Shown: positions 46,870-56,208, counted from the stretch's first letter. The stretch: DNA of 64,000 nucleotides from Salegentibacter tibetensis (GCF_020164485.1 NZ_JAIQZA010000018.1:21820-85819), one strand, 5' to 3'. Notes: generated by a model not told the origin, from the letters alone. Numbers and translations: made by a program.

Positions 46870-47658
46870 TTATTCTATCCGCAAATTTCCAATTGAATAG
46901 GTTTTTGCCTGTCCACTAATAAGAACTCTGTCGCCTTTGTCTTCACAATATAGTTTCCCTAATCGTTCTGATACTTGTAATGCATAGAGTTCCTTTTTAT
47001 TAAGTCTTGTCGCCCAAAAAGGAACTAAAGAGCAGTGGGCAGAACCTGTTACAGGGTCTTCTAAAATTGATGCTTGTGGCGTAAAAAATCTTGAAACAAA
47101 ATCGCAGTTATCTCCAATGGCTGTTACTATTACTCCACCTGGTTCAAGATTAATTTGGTCAAATAACTGCCTGTCAATTTTAATGTTTCTTACTTCTGTT
47201 TCGCTGTCGTAAACCAAAACATAATCTCTTGATTTCAAAACTTCTTTGGGTTTAATATTTAGTGAGTTTTGAATAATTTCTGGCAAGATATCAAATGTTG
47301 GCATTCTCGAAGGAAAGTCCATTTTGTAAAGTTCCTTATCAATAAAAACAGTTAAATCTCCACTTAGAGTTTCAAAAACAATTTTATCACTTTTGTAATT
47401 AAGTATCGTCTTTAAGCAATGTGCAGTTGCAAGTGTTGCGTGTCCGCACAAATCCATTTCAATTTCAGGGGTAAACCAACGCAAATGTATTTTGTCACCC
47501 TTATCTACGAAAAAAGCAGTTTCAGCAACAGCGTTTTCTTTCGCTATTTTCAACAATATATCGTCTGCTAGCCACTTGTCAAGTGGTATGACACATGCTG
47601 GATTTCCACAAAAGATTTTGTCGGTAAATGAATTAATTTGATATAAGTTATATTTCAT
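46870..47658 (-). CDS. PhzF-family isomerase/epimerase-like protein
   Basis: A 262-residue protein of the PhzF family with the two-lobed diaminopimelate-epimerase fold. Motifs are FCGNPACVIPLDKW (16-29), the catalytic Glu in VAETAFF (44-50), DLCGHATLATAH (69-80) and a second-lobe DPVTGSAHCSL. Members isomerise small acids, as in phenazine synthesis, but most paralogs have unknown substrates. No phenazine genes are nearby. It lies between two repeats of the array family and its 3' end is duplicated in fragment form at 36 kb. Confidence 0.88.
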   Translation of the reverse strand: MKYNLYQINSFTDKIFCGNPACVIPLDKWLADDILLKIAKENAVAETAFFVDKGDKIHLRWFTPEIEMDLCGHATLATAHCLKTILNYKSDKIVFETLSGDLTVFIDKELYKMDFPSRMPTFDILPEIIQNSLNIKPKEVLKSRDYVLVYDSETEVRNIKIDRQLFDQINLEPGGVIVTAIGDNCDFVSRFFTPQASILEDPVTGSAHCSLVPFWATRLNKKELYALQVSERLGKLYCEDKGDRVLISGQAKTYSIGNLRIE

Positions 47659-47659
47659 T

Positions 47660-47738
47660 GTGTCGTTCTTAAAATTCTGGCTAAGGTTTCGATTCGATAC
47701 TAAATTAAGTATTGTTTTTTATGTTGTTGTAGTGCGTT
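47660..47738 (-). repeat. Partial attC-like repeat upstream of PhzF
   Basis: The end ATTGTTTTTTATGTTGTTGTAGTGCGTTTTA is almost the same as the right end of copy E at 57.1 kb. The left half (TTCTTAAAATTCTGGCTAAGG) is short and lacks the conserved centre, so this copy has lost its middle. Confidence 0.6.
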
Positions 47739-47947
47739 TTAATCACAATAATGGGGCAACTCAAAAGTTTCGTCAGGCTTTTTTTCATTTCACGTTTTCC
47801 AGCGTATACTTAAAATCTGACCTTCCATTTAAATGTCATAGGAGATATGCGTATTCGCAGTGGTTCTTGATTCGAAAAAAAATTTCATCTCCTGGTATGA
47901 TTCCTTTTCTTAAATTAGTAAAGTGAGAACTCATTAAAATTTATGAC

Positions 47948-48445
47948 ATGCCAATTATAAAGTTACAAACCCCAATAAAAGCAAACAGGAACATTGTTTT
48001 TGATTTGTCAAGAAGTATTGATCTTCAGTCAAAGTTTGTGACTGACTCCAGTGAAAAAGCGGTTGCAGGAAGAACGAGCGGATTAATTGGCCTGGATGAA
48101 ACTGTCACCTACCGGGGAAAGCACTTTGGGGTAACTCAAAATCTTACCTCCAGGGTCACAGAACTTGATCGGCCCCATTTTTTTGCAGATGAAATGGAGA
48201 AAGGTGCTTTTAAAAGTCTGAGACATGAACACCATTTCATCGCAACGGAAGAAGGCACCATGATGAAAGACATTTTTAATTTTCAGGCTCCTCTGGGCAT
48301 TCTGGGGAAGCTTGCAAATACATTATTTCTCAAATCCTATATGACCAATTTCCTCAAGAACCGTAACAGTACTATCAAAGAGTTTGCAGAAAATGGGAGA
48401 TGGAAGGAACTGTTGTCGGAAAACAATGAGGAGTATTATAACTAA
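47948..48445 (+). CDS. SRPBCC-family (START-like) protein
   Basis: A 165-residue protein with a START/Bet v1-like fold. It begins IIKLQTPIKANRNIVFDLSRSIDLQ and has the family's central strands (GLDETVTYRGKHFGVTQ) and HEHHFIATEEGTMMKDIFNF. Such proteins bind hydrophobic ligands or are annotated as cell-division-inhibitor-like. It is one of few plus-strand genes within 45.6-57.7 kb and has no repeat immediately after it, so it looks like a later insert. Confidence 0.82.
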   Translation: MPIIKLQTPIKANRNIVFDLSRSIDLQSKFVTDSSEKAVAGRTSGLIGLDETVTYRGKHFGVTQNLTSRVTELDRPHFFADEMEKGAFKSLRHEHHFIATEEGTMMKDIFNFQAPLGILGKLANTLFLKSYMTNFLKNRNSTIKEFAENGRWKELLSENNEEYYN

Positions 48446-48489
48446 TCCCCCGCCGCGCACAATCTCCTGACGTTCAGTTTTGGAAATTC

Positions 48490-48757
48490 TTATTGAAGTT
48501 TTCTAGACATTCTCCCTTTAAACTTCTTCAGTATATTACTTACATATAGTTTAGGGGCATATTCAATATGCATGTGAACATGATCCAAACTAACAACTCC
48601 TTTTAATATCTCTATTCCTTCTGCTTCACATGACTAAAAGTTTACGACAACCCGCCTGAATATCGCCTTGAAGCACTTTGTATCGATATTTAGTCACCCA
48701 AACAAAGTGACAAGTCAAATAACTGACAGTGTGAGAGCCTTTTCGTTGATAACTCAT
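48490..48757 (-). pseudogene. Broken IS200/IS605-type Y1 transposase
   Basis: The first part reads MSYQRKGSHTVSYLTCHFV..., the usual start of a Bacteroidota TnpA (REP-associated tyrosine transposase type). A frameshift near VM then gives EILKGVVSLDHVHMHIEYAP with the HUH-type His-x-His, and the frame ends at RKLQ. The C-terminal part with the catalytic Tyr is missing. It overlaps no other gene. Confidence 0.7.
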
Positions 48758-48764
48758 AGCTCGA

Positions 48765-49103
48765 AAATATAGATTTTTCGCAATACTAAAGTGCTGCAAT
48801 AAAATTGCAGGGTTTAAATCCCGTTTTGAGACCAATAAAATACTTTTAGCAATGATCTTTCCTCCGGTCAGATTAGTCTCGGAAGTTTGCTGAAGAGTAA
48901 TATTTTTACCTTCAATTATTACTTCACAAGGTGCATTGTTCAAACGACCGTCTACTCGGCAGCATATAGTTCAAATTCCAATTTCCCTGGGGAATTGTGT
49001 CCGATTCTATAATTATGAAAACTGGAGAATTTGGGGCAGAAGTCTGAGCCGAACTATGCAACGAAAAGAGAAAAATTATAAATATTAAACTAAAACATTT
49101 CAT
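48765..49103 (-). pseudogene. Small exported protein broken by a frameshift
   Basis: ATG 49103 begins a clear signal peptide (MKCFSLIFIIFLFSLHSSAQ). The mature part runs SPVFIIIESDTIPQGNWNLN, then stops after 59 residues. In the next frame, overlapping by 20 bp, coding resumes as GRLNNAPCEVIIEGKN and TNLTGGKIIAKS, up to the transposase fragment. I read this as one exported protein split by a frameshift and cut short by the insertion sequence. The family is not recognised. The following 49149-49354 holds a short CTTTCA triplet repeat only. Confidence 0.45.
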
Positions 49104-49354
49104 ATCTTTTTTAAGTGCTAAAAAGGTTTCAGATAACCCCAGTTGCAAAGGTAGAAAAGAGGATTTATCAACATCAACTTGGTTTGTTGATAAAGAGAAT
49201 TTAATTCTTTTAATACCCGGCCTTTTATCCTAGCGCTTATGTTAACTTGATGGTTTATTGCTGGTAATTGAGTTTAAGATCAATTCTTTCATAGATGATG
49301 AACTTTCACTTTCACTTTCACTTAAATCTATCTCCAAAGAATGATAATAAAAAA

Positions 49355-50494
49355 TTAATTATTAGGAGTATTTGTAAAAATAGTCTCGTAAGATAATTTG
49401 ATAAAATCAAGTTGATCCAAATGTCGGGTACGGGTTATAAAAATACCGCTATCAATTGTTTTGGATACTGCACCGTAATTCGCAGTTGGGAGGTCGTCAA
49501 TTGTGAGTAAATTTATTTCATTTCCATCTGGATCAAGAACTAATAGGTTTAAATTAAAATTTTCGTTCTCATAAGAGCAAACAAAATATTCCATATTATA
49601 ATTGAAAATATTAACAGTTGACAGATCATTTAAACTTCTGTTTTCTAATTCTTTACTCCATATTTTATTTCCATCTTCATCAAATCTAGCAAAGTTTAAT
49701 TCCTCACCACGACCTGTAATAGCTATAAATCCATTATCGGAAATTGCTAGAACTTTCATTCCATTAAAATGTCTGGACCAAATTTTTTGGCCCTCAGGAC
49801 TTAGCTTATGGAGGTAATCACCCGGGTGAGAGAAATTATAACCTCCAATCGAAATGTAATTACCATCTGTGAGTTTAGTAATGGAGGAAGCTGAAGAAGA
49901 AGATTGTAATGATCGAGACCAAATAATTTCTCCAAATGTGGTGACTTTTTGAATATGCAAATCACCTTGATTTCTTCCGGCGATTACAAAATTATTCTCA
50001 TCCCTTATTATATCAAGACCCAGCATATTATGATTATGAAATTCACCCAGAACTTCTCCGGTATTACTAAAATGTATTAAGGGAGATGAATTTTCGGTCC
50101 CAAAATAACTACCTAGGTATCCAATATATCCATTTCCGTTTTGAAATAACTTTTCTATTCCTCTTGGCGTGCTGGTATGCTCCATAATTTCCAACCATTC
50201 TCTGTTGCCGTATTTGTCTAGTTTAATTAGCACATTTTTGTCGTAATTCCCATCATATCTAACACCACCGGCTAAGGTATAACTGCTATCGTTTAATTGA
50301 ACAACACTATTAATTGTAAAAATAGAGTCTTTTATTTCGTTTTGTTTTAGAAATTCAATCGTTGATTCTTGTGTTGAGCCTGCATTAGGTGGAGAGTTTA
50401 AATCTGGATCTTTTAAGGAGTCATTTTCACTACTACAGCTGAGTATAATTAAAGCGATAGCAAAAACATTGAAGAATAGTCTAAATCTAATCAT
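49355..50494 (-). CDS. Lipoprotein with propeller-like repeats
   Basis: A 379-residue lipoprotein (MIRFRLFFNVFAIALIILSC lipobox). The mature part shows repeated blades such as LIKLDKYGNREW, IHFSNTGEVLGEF and LHKLSPEGQKIWS, like delta-60/WD-type propellers of Bacteroidota surface proteins. Function unknown. The open frame extends 47 codons further upstream, but that part is the translated repeat A, so I start at ATG 50494. It behaves as one cassette: repeat A precedes its start by 52 bp. Confidence 0.75.
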   Translation of the reverse strand: MIRFRLFFNVFAIALIILSCSSENDSLKDPDLNSPPNAGSTQESTIEFLKQNEIKDSIFTINSVVQLNDSSYTLAGGVRYDGNYDKNVLIKLDKYGNREWLEIMEHTSTPRGIEKLFQNGNGYIGYLGSYFGTENSSPLIHFSNTGEVLGEFHNHNMLGLDIIRDENNFVIAGRNQGDLHIQKVTTFGEIIWSRSLQSSSSASSITKLTDGNYISIGGYNFSHPGDYLHKLSPEGQKIWSRHFNGMKVLAISDNGFIAITGRGEELNFARFDEDGNKIWSKELENRSLNDLSTVNIFNYNMEYFVCSYENENFNLNLLVLDPDGNEINLLTIDDLPTANYGAVSKTIDSGIFITRTRHLDQLDFIKLSYETIFTNTPNN

Positions 50495-50545
50495 ATTAAT
50501 AAGTTTAAGTTTTTGGGTTGAAATGTCTAATTTTATACATATGGT

Positions 50546-50653
50546 TTTACGTCTCGCAAAAAAACAGTGCTGGCGAGCTTGATTGTCCGCAGGTTCCGAC
50601 CGCAAGGAACAGCGCAGGACATTCAGGCGTTCCATTTTTCAATCGTTAATTGC
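50546..50653 (-). repeat. attC-like repeat A
   Basis: Left end TTTTACGTCTCGCAAAAAAACAG, centre CGAGCTTGATTGTCCGCAGG with CAGCGCAGGACATTCAGGCG as its inverted partner, right end CGTTAATTGC. It lies between a PLP-enzyme gene and the next gene start. Same family as B and C. Confidence 0.7.
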
Positions 50654-50775
50654 ATTTCTTATTAGATTTTCATCCGGTTGCAGGGCTTTTCATATTTATA
50701 AAATTTACCTACGCCAAATTATGGATTTATAAAACGCTTGTCATTGTTATCAAAAGTTATTCAATGGATTGTTAA

Positions 50776-51981
50776 TTAGATTTTTAAAAGAGCTTTATTA
50801 AAATCAGCAATAATATCTTCTATATTTTCTATCCCTATAGCACAGCGTATTAGGTTTTCAGGAATACCCAACTGTTTTCGTTCTTCAACTGTGGCTTCAA
50901 CATGACTTGTTACTTTTGGAGGACCTATCAATGTGCTTACTGAACCTAAACTTGCTGCTAAATGAGCCAGCTCCAAATTATTCAGGAATACTTTCACATT
51001 GTTGAAACCTCCTTTAACGGAAAACGCCAATACTCCTCCAAATCCTGTCATTTGCTCAGATGCAGTTTTGTGTCCGGGATGTGATTCCAATCCTGGATAA
51101 AAAACCTGTTCAATTTTTTCATGTTTTTCCAGATATTCAGCCAACTTAAGCGCATTTTCATTTTGTCGCATAACCCTTAATTCCAGTGTTTGAATCCCCC
51201 TCAATAACATGTAGGCAGTATTTGCATGTAAGCTGGCTCCGTTGATTTCCCGGTAATGGAATATTTGTTGTATTAAATCTTTATTTCCACAAGCTACTCC
51301 TCCCATTGCATCGGAATGACCTCCTAGATATTTCGTAGCGCTATGCAACACAATATCAGCACCAAGCTCCAGTGGCTGTTGATTGATTGGAGTTGCAAAT
51401 GTATTATCTACAACAACCAAAGCCCCTGCATCGTGTGCAGTTTTAATGAGCCTTTTTAAATCTAGTACTTTTAATGTTGGATTTGTAGGTGTTTCCAGGT
51501 AAAGCATTTTACAGCCTTTTTTTACTTCTGCTTCAATCTCTTCATGATTTGTGGTATCGCAAAGACTTACCTCAACTCCATTTTTAGGAAGAAATTCTAA
51601 AAAAATAATACTCGTACCACCATAGGTGTCTTTGATAGAAACAACCCTATCTCCCTGGGATAAAAAAGTTGACAAGGTGTTACTTATCGCGGCCATACCT
51701 GTTGAAAAGCTGGTAGCTGCTTCAGCATTTTCAAGAACTCTTACTTTTTCTTCGAAAACTGCTACCGTTGGATTGGTGTTTCTACTATAGATATGTCCTT
51801 CTTTTTTCCCAATGGCCACATCAAACCAGTCATCTACATTGTCATATCCAAAAGTTACACTATTTACGATAGGTACCTGGGTTGCTCCTTGATAAAACAA
51901 TTCGCTTTGTCCTCCCCATACCGCTTTCGTTCCCTGCTTTTTGTTGGTCATTTGGTTTCTTTTTATTTTGTTAGTACTCAT
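50776..51981 (-). CDS. Cystathionine gamma-synthase/lyase-family PLP enzyme
   Basis: A 401-residue trans-sulfuration enzyme of the Cys/Met-metabolism PLP family. Family motifs include YSRNTNPTV, SFSTGMAAIS, VVVDNTFATPINQQPLELGADIVLHS split over the PLP Asp region, and SATKYLGGHSDAMGG with the Schiff-base Lys. It ends with GIENIEDIIADF. It could be a cystathionine gamma-synthase, gamma-lyase or methionine gamma-lyase; the sequence does not decide. Its start is 6 bp after the M20 hydrolase stop, so both are one unit. ATG 51951 (MTNKKQG) is an alternative start. Confidence 0.9.
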   Translation of the reverse strand: MSTNKIKRNQMTNKKQGTKAVWGGQSELFYQGATQVPIVNSVTFGYDNVDDWFDVAIGKKEGHIYSRNTNPTVAVFEEKVRVLENAEAATSFSTGMAAISNTLSTFLSQGDRVVSIKDTYGGTSIIFLEFLPKNGVEVSLCDTTNHEEIEAEVKKGCKMLYLETPTNPTLKVLDLKRLIKTAHDAGALVVVDNTFATPINQQPLELGADIVLHSATKYLGGHSDAMGGVACGNKDLIQQIFHYREINGASLHANTAYMLLRGIQTLELRVMRQNENALKLAEYLEKHEKIEQVFYPGLESHPGHKTASEQMTGFGGVLAFSVKGGFNNVKVFLNNLELAHLAASLGSVSTLIGPPKVTSHVEATVEERKQLGIPENLIRCAIGIENIEDIIADFNKALLKI

Positions 51982-51987
51982 ATTTTA

Positions 51988-53127
51988 TTATCGATATGTC
52001 AATATTCTCTCAATTATTCCTTTAAACATAGTCATTCCTGTTTCTATAATTTCATCAGGGAAATCATAGTTGGTTTGATGTAGCGCAGGGGATTGCAATC
52101 CGGCGCCTATGCCAAACATAGCGGCTTTGTATTTTTCAGAATACCAGCCAAAATCTTCTCCAAATTTAAAAGGGGTGCTTTTCTCAATTATATCATAATC
52201 ACAGGTTTTTGCGGTAGCTAAAATAACCTGGTTACAAAAGTCGTCATTCACTACGGCGGGAAAATAATCAAACCATTTTGCTGTGTAGGGTAATTTGTAC
52301 TTTGAACAAACTTCCAATAAAATGCTATCAACGTTCTGCATTAGCCGTTTCATTTTCGCTACACTTCTGGTCCTTAAGGTATAATGTATCTCACCAAAGC
52401 CGGCAGAAATGCCATAGGATTTTACTCCCATACTGGAATAAATAGGCACACAAAGCCGGAAATCTTCTTTAGCAGAATCATTGATATTTAACGTATCAAA
52501 TTTTTGTATGAGCTCAGCAATGCACAATGCCGGATTGACTCCGTGTTCGGGTTCAGCAGAATGCGACTCTTTACCTTTCAGTTGAATAGCGACACTCTGC
52601 ACCGTAGAAGAAAAATTACCGCTACGGATTATAATGGAATGCAAAGGCTGCCGGGGAATATTATGCAATGCGACTATGTAATCGGGATTTAATTCCCTAA
52701 ACCTATTATCGTTTAAAACATCAGGTGCACCGGTTCCTGTTTCTTCTGCAGGTTGAAAAAGCAATACTACTTTTCCGTGCTTAAAATCCTGTTCTTTTAG
52801 CCAGAAGATGAGTCCGGCGACTATGGCCATATGACCGTCATGGCCGCATTTGTGGGATATGCCCTGAATCAGCGAGCGGTGCTCAAAATCATTTACTTCT
52901 TCAATGGGAAGCGCATCCAATTCGCAGCGAATTACAATAGTGGGACCGCTATCTGAAAACTCATAAATAGCTGCTAATCCATTTCCTTCAATATTTTCAA
53001 TGATTTTGGTGGTATGATGTTTTTCTATGAATTTCTTAATCCGTCCAGCCGTTTCTATCTCCTCCCCCGACAGCTCAGGATATCTATGGAGTTCTTTTCT
53101 GAGAGATTTAATTTTTTCGATAGACAT
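51988..53127 (-). CDS. M20-family amidohydrolase (N-acyl amino acid hydrolase type)
   Basis: A 379-residue zinc aminoacylase-like hydrolase. Metal ligands are seen in CGHDGHMAIVAG (two His), FQPAEETGTGAP (Glu-Glu) and VALHNIPRQP (His). The dimer-contact His is probably in SHSAEPEHGVNPA. The open frame starts 38 codons earlier, but those codons translate repeat B; ATG 53127 begins the normal IEKIKSLRKELHRYPELSG. Together with the adjacent PLP enzyme it may release and use a sulfur amino acid from an acyl or peptide form (inference). Confidence 0.9.
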   Translation of the reverse strand: MSIEKIKSLRKELHRYPELSGEEIETAGRIKKFIEKHHTTKIIENIEGNGLAAIYEFSDSGPTIVIRCELDALPIEEVNDFEHRSLIQGISHKCGHDGHMAIVAGLIFWLKEQDFKHGKVVLLFQPAEETGTGAPDVLNDNRFRELNPDYIVALHNIPRQPLHSIIIRSGNFSSTVQSVAIQLKGKESHSAEPEHGVNPALCIAELIQKFDTLNINDSAKEDFRLCVPIYSSMGVKSYGISAGFGEIHYTLRTRSVAKMKRLMQNVDSILLEVCSKYKLPYTAKWFDYFPAVVNDDFCNQVILATAKTCDYDIIEKSTPFKFGEDFGWYSEKYKAAMFGIGAGLQSPALHQTNYDFPDEIIETGMTMFKGIIERILTYR

Positions 53128-53160
53128 CTGTTTTACTTTTTTTGCTCCCTGCCTTAATTT

Positions 53161-53312
53161 TATAACACTTCTAGTATAAAACAATGCGAGCGGGCGAGCG
53201 TGATTGTCCGCAGGTTCAGACCGAAAGGAAGAGCGCAGCACAATCAGGCGTTGCTAGGGAGTAAGAACTTTCAGGTCGAGACTGGTTTAGTTTGTTTTTA
53301 TATTGTTATGCT
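53161..53312 (-). repeat. attC-like repeat B
   Basis: Left end TATAACACTTCTAGTATAAAAC pairs with right end GTTTTTATATTGTTATGC. The centre GTGATTGTCCGCAGGTTCAG pairs in part with AGCGCAGCACAATCAGGCG, so the whole ~150 bp can fold into one long hairpin. It is 34 bp before the M20 gene start. Confidence 0.75.
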
Positions 53313-53453
53313 TATTTTCTTTCTAATATGTCCTATAAGTCATTAATTCCCCATTCCCGACACTTGCAACTTTACCCACATTTTGCTGGTAATAATTAAA
53401 GTATACAGTCAACTTTGTTTCATCTCTATCCTCTAATTGACGAGCTCTCATAA

Positions 53454-53876
53454 CTAATAGATCTGAATATTTTTTTCCGGTGTTTCCAATTCTCCGTCAA
53501 GCTCAATTATTTCGTATTCCCACGATTTGTCCCAATTTGTCCATCTATAACCGACTATTGGATTTTTTGGCATAATCAAATTTTCGGTTTCTGATTTCAT
53601 ATCATAGTAAAAAACACTAGCATTTTCAATTCTATAAAAAGTTTCTACTTTTTTACCCCAGGAATATTCAATTACACGAGTTTGATACATTCTTCCATCA
53701 AATTCCTTTGTTTTAGAAATATCTCTATGATCTACGAAGGCATTTGAATTCGCGTAGTTAAATTTTGAGTTTTCCGTACCAATTGGGTAAAATATATTTG
53801 AATCAGATTCGCTGGTTATTTTCTTCGTTGCGCAGCTGGTAATTACGCATAGGATTAATATTATTATTTTTTTCAT
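53454..53876 (-). CDS. Small lipoprotein, unknown
   Basis: A 140-residue predicted lipoprotein. MKKIIILILCVITSC gives a lipobox Cys at 15. The mature part (FYPIGTENSKFNY; YQTRVIEYSWGKKVETFY) is beta-rich and matches no family I recognise. Forty-one upstream codons in the open frame are the translation of repeat C and are excluded. Its ATG lies 15 bp after repeat C and its stop 142 bp before repeat B, so it is a typical one-gene unit of the array. Confidence 0.65.
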   Translation of the reverse strand: MKKIIILILCVITSCATKKITSESDSNIFYPIGTENSKFNYANSNAFVDHRDISKTKEFDGRMYQTRVIEYSWGKKVETFYRIENASVFYYDMKSETENLIMPKNPIVGYRWTNWDKSWEYEIIELDGELETPEKNIQIY

Positions 53877-53890
53877 AGTTTGGTTATATG

Positions 53891-54025
53891 CATCACAACG
53901 TCTCGTATAGAATAGGATGAGCTGGCGAGCTTTCCCAACGCTTCGGGAGTCCGCAGGTTCCGACCAAAGGGAACAGCGCAGCACAATCAGGCGCAGCAAG
54001 CATTGTTTTTATATGTTGTCAGGCA
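53891..54025 (-). repeat. attC-like repeat C
   Basis: Left end CATCACAACGTCTCGTATAG, right end GCATTGTTTTTATATGTTGT. The centre holds GTCCGCAGGTTCCGACC and AACAGCGCAGCACAATCAGG. It begins 3 bp after the stop of the next gene to the right and ends 15 bp before the next gene start to the left. Confidence 0.78.
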
Positions 54026-54028
54026 CAG

Positions 54029-54319
54029 TTATTTTATCTCTTTCATTTTTTCTTTCATCTGTTTTCGAAAATAAAAGAACATTAAGAAGTAAAAAGGTAT
54101 TCCAAGGAAAAAATACATCACCGCGCCTTCAGTTCCGTAATCTTGATTTATTGTTTTATAGAATTGATTTTGATTTAGAAATGATTTTATTAGGAAAACG
54201 AAATATCCGATAACAATAAAAAAATTTGCTATTAATACCACGTAAGAAAATGTATCTGAATTCTGCGATAATACAGGAATCAAAATGTTATTAATAAGGA
54301 TAATCAGATATAAGGCCAA
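54029..54319 (-). CDS. Small membrane protein, N-terminus uncertain
   Basis: Ninety-six codons with three hydrophobic helices (about 2-18, 27-44 and 66-84) and a Lys-rich end (FRKQMKEKMKEIK). The only early start codon is a TTG at 54319, and the region upstream is a remnant of another gene, so the N-terminus may be truncated. Its stop lies 3 bp from repeat C, as expected for a cassette gene. Function unknown. Confidence 0.45.
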   Translation of the reverse strand: MALYLIILINNILIPVLSQNSDTFSYVVLIANFFIVIGYFVFLIKSFLNQNQFYKTINQDYGTEGAVMYFFLGIPFYFLMFFYFRKQMKEKMKEIK

Positions 54320-54500
54320 TACCTGATATCATCAGTATGGACGTAAAGATCAGTATTTGACAAATTGGCTAATTTTAAAGAAAGAATATAGCTTTTAAGC
54401 AATCTATTCTTTTTAAATTTTTTCGTTTGAAACTGGCTTACATTAAGCATCGCAATATCATTTTCAAGGTCTTGAACCAATGATTTTGCATACTGCTTAA
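54304..54500 (-). pseudogene. Gene fragment resembling DUF6090 proteins
   Basis: On the minus strand, just after the amidohydrolase stop, a frame without a start codon reads YAKSLVQDLENDIAMLN and ends SNTDLYVHTDDIRYWPYI before TGA. The pattern resembles Bacteroidota DUF6090 membrane-anchored proteins without their N-terminal helix. Probably the trace of a lost cassette gene. Recognition is weak. Confidence 0.3.
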
Positions 54501-54508
54501 CACGATTA

Positions 54509-55924
54509 TTACCATTCGGTTTCGCTTACCGGACCTAATTTCCCTTCTGCTTGTTTAAGGACTTCTTCAGAATCAAAGACAATGCCCCCCTTAATTACTG
54601 TATGGACTGTTCTGGTGTTTTGAATATCATCCAGTGGATTTCCTTTAATTACCATGAAGTCAGCAAGCTTAGATACTTCGATGGATCCAATGCGATCTCC
54701 CCAACCAATAGCTTCTGCACTATTTAAGGTGGCTATTTTCAACACATCGGCATTACTGATTCCCGCTTCGGTCATCACCTCCATTTCCCGGTGTACAAAG
54801 AAGCCGTTCATATAGTTCCCGAGGTTTAGGTCCAGATAAAATGGACGGTCTGTTCCGAGTGTGACTCTCCCGCCTTTATCAAAGTACTTCTTGAGCAAAA
54901 GTTTCTTGTTTTCATAAACCATAGCAATAGTCGGCTGAATATTCTGCTGTAGTGTATCCGTTCTCTTGATAGAATCTGCTGTAAAAGGTGTAAGGTATTT
55001 GTATTCATCGGTCCAATATTCAAAAGCCTCGTCATCCGTTCTGGACCAGCCCCCATAGGTTCCTATTGTTGCGTTTAAGTAAACCCCATGTTCAATGAAC
55101 ATGTCCATTGCATCATCGATACGCTCACTGTCCCTTTCCATATCCAGATTTGCAATTTCAACGTAAGGATTTGATTCACCCAGCAGCATTTCCCCACCTA
55201 AAAAATGTTCAACACGGTCAATGCCTAACTCGATGGCATCCTTTGAATCTACTCCATATCCTAGATGCGACGTAACCGTTAAACCGTAACTATGGGCACG
55301 TTCAATTAAATATTTTAAGTGGTTGTAGCTGATACCTTTAGCCTTGAATCCCTGTGCTCCTTTTGCGACCCATTCATCAACGATATTGTAGATGTCTTCT
55401 TTGGTATAATCCTGATTCCATTCCGAATTTGCCGTTCCAAAATAAGGTCCCGAGTTCAGTATTCTCGGTCCAATAGCTTCATGTCTGTTTACTTTGTTTT
55501 TGAATTCCAGGATTAACTCCGGATTCGGATCACCGGCTGTAAAGGTGGTGGTAACACCATTGGCCAGAAATAGCTTTGGAGTAACTACGGTATCGGTTTT
55601 GGTTACACCATCATATCGAACATGATAATGGGAATGCAGGTCAATAAGCCCCGGAAGTATATAATCCTGATCTTCTAATCTGAGTACAGGGAACTCCATG
55701 CTTGGACTCCCAATCTCATAAATCTTACCGGCTACAATGGTTATTCCGGGGTTTTCAATGGCAATACCCTCTTTAACATTAACCATCCAACCTCCTTTTA
55801 TAACCAGGTTCTGTGCCTGGGCTGCAGTACTAATAATAAGCATGGAGACTAACAGAACCAGATACTTGCTAAATTTATTTTCGGTCAGCATTTTTTGACG
55901 AATATTTTTAAAGAATTTTAACAT
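54509..55924 (-). CDS. Exported amidohydrolase
   Basis: A 471-residue metal-dependent hydrolase with a signal peptide (cleavage after ISTAAQAQ, about residue 38). The metal-binding motif is GLIDLHSHYHVRYDG. Later motifs are TVTSHLGYGVD, RVEHFLGGEM and VTLGTDRPFYL with the metal Asp, and it ends KLADFMVIKGNPLDDI. This organisation is that of prolidase/imidazolonepropionase-like amidohydrolases, which can cleave X-Pro or cyclic amides; substrate unknown. ATG 55891 (MLTENKFSK) is an alternative start. It sits between repeat D (25 bp upstream) and a gene fragment. Confidence 0.87.
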   Translation of the reverse strand: MLKFFKNIRQKMLTENKFSKYLVLLVSMLIISTAAQAQNLVIKGGWMVNVKEGIAIENPGITIVAGKIYEIGSPSMEFPVLRLEDQDYILPGLIDLHSHYHVRYDGVTKTDTVVTPKLFLANGVTTTFTAGDPNPELILEFKNKVNRHEAIGPRILNSGPYFGTANSEWNQDYTKEDIYNIVDEWVAKGAQGFKAKGISYNHLKYLIERAHSYGLTVTSHLGYGVDSKDAIELGIDRVEHFLGGEMLLGESNPYVEIANLDMERDSERIDDAMDMFIEHGVYLNATIGTYGGWSRTDDEAFEYWTDEYKYLTPFTADSIKRTDTLQQNIQPTIAMVYENKKLLLKKYFDKGGRVTLGTDRPFYLDLNLGNYMNGFFVHREMEVMTEAGISNADVLKIATLNSAEAIGWGDRIGSIEVSKLADFMVIKGNPLDDIQNTRTVHTVIKGGIVFDSEEVLKQAEGKLGPVSETEW

Positions 55925-55949
55925 TGGTTATTGGTTTCTAATAATTAAG

Positions 55950-56079
55950 CACATCGGTTCGTATAAAAACTGTGCGAGCGGGCGAGGTGATTGTCCGCAG
56001 GACAATCCGCTGAGCAAGCGAGTAAGGAGTTTCGATTCAAGATGAGTTGAGCATTATTTTTATATGCTGTTGGCAAGCG
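55950..56079 (-). repeat. attC-like repeat D
   Basis: Left end CACATCGGTTCGTATAAAAACTG, centre GATTGTCCGCAGGACAATC (perfect inner hairpin), right end ATTATTTTTATATGCTGTTGG. Its last bases GTTGGCAA (56069-56076) are the reverse complement of TTGCCAAC at the left end of repeat E (56975-56982). Confidence 0.8.
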
Positions 56080-56208
56080 TTTTTATCCATCTGTATTTGA
56101 TATTAAAGCCATAACAATAAAATAAAAAAGGGCAATTAGTACAGTATATGACTATTTGCCCAAATTGTAATTAAAAATACATTCTTTACTGATTTAACTC
56201 TTTTGAAA

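Noticed and set aside
47660..47926. 88-codon plus-strand open frame
   Set aside because: It reads through a partial cassette repeat and has no family likeness; the conserved part is explained by the repeat.
49300..49325. CTTTCA tandem triplet
   Set aside because: Only three units; no CRISPR-like spacing. No CRISPR array was seen anywhere in the window.
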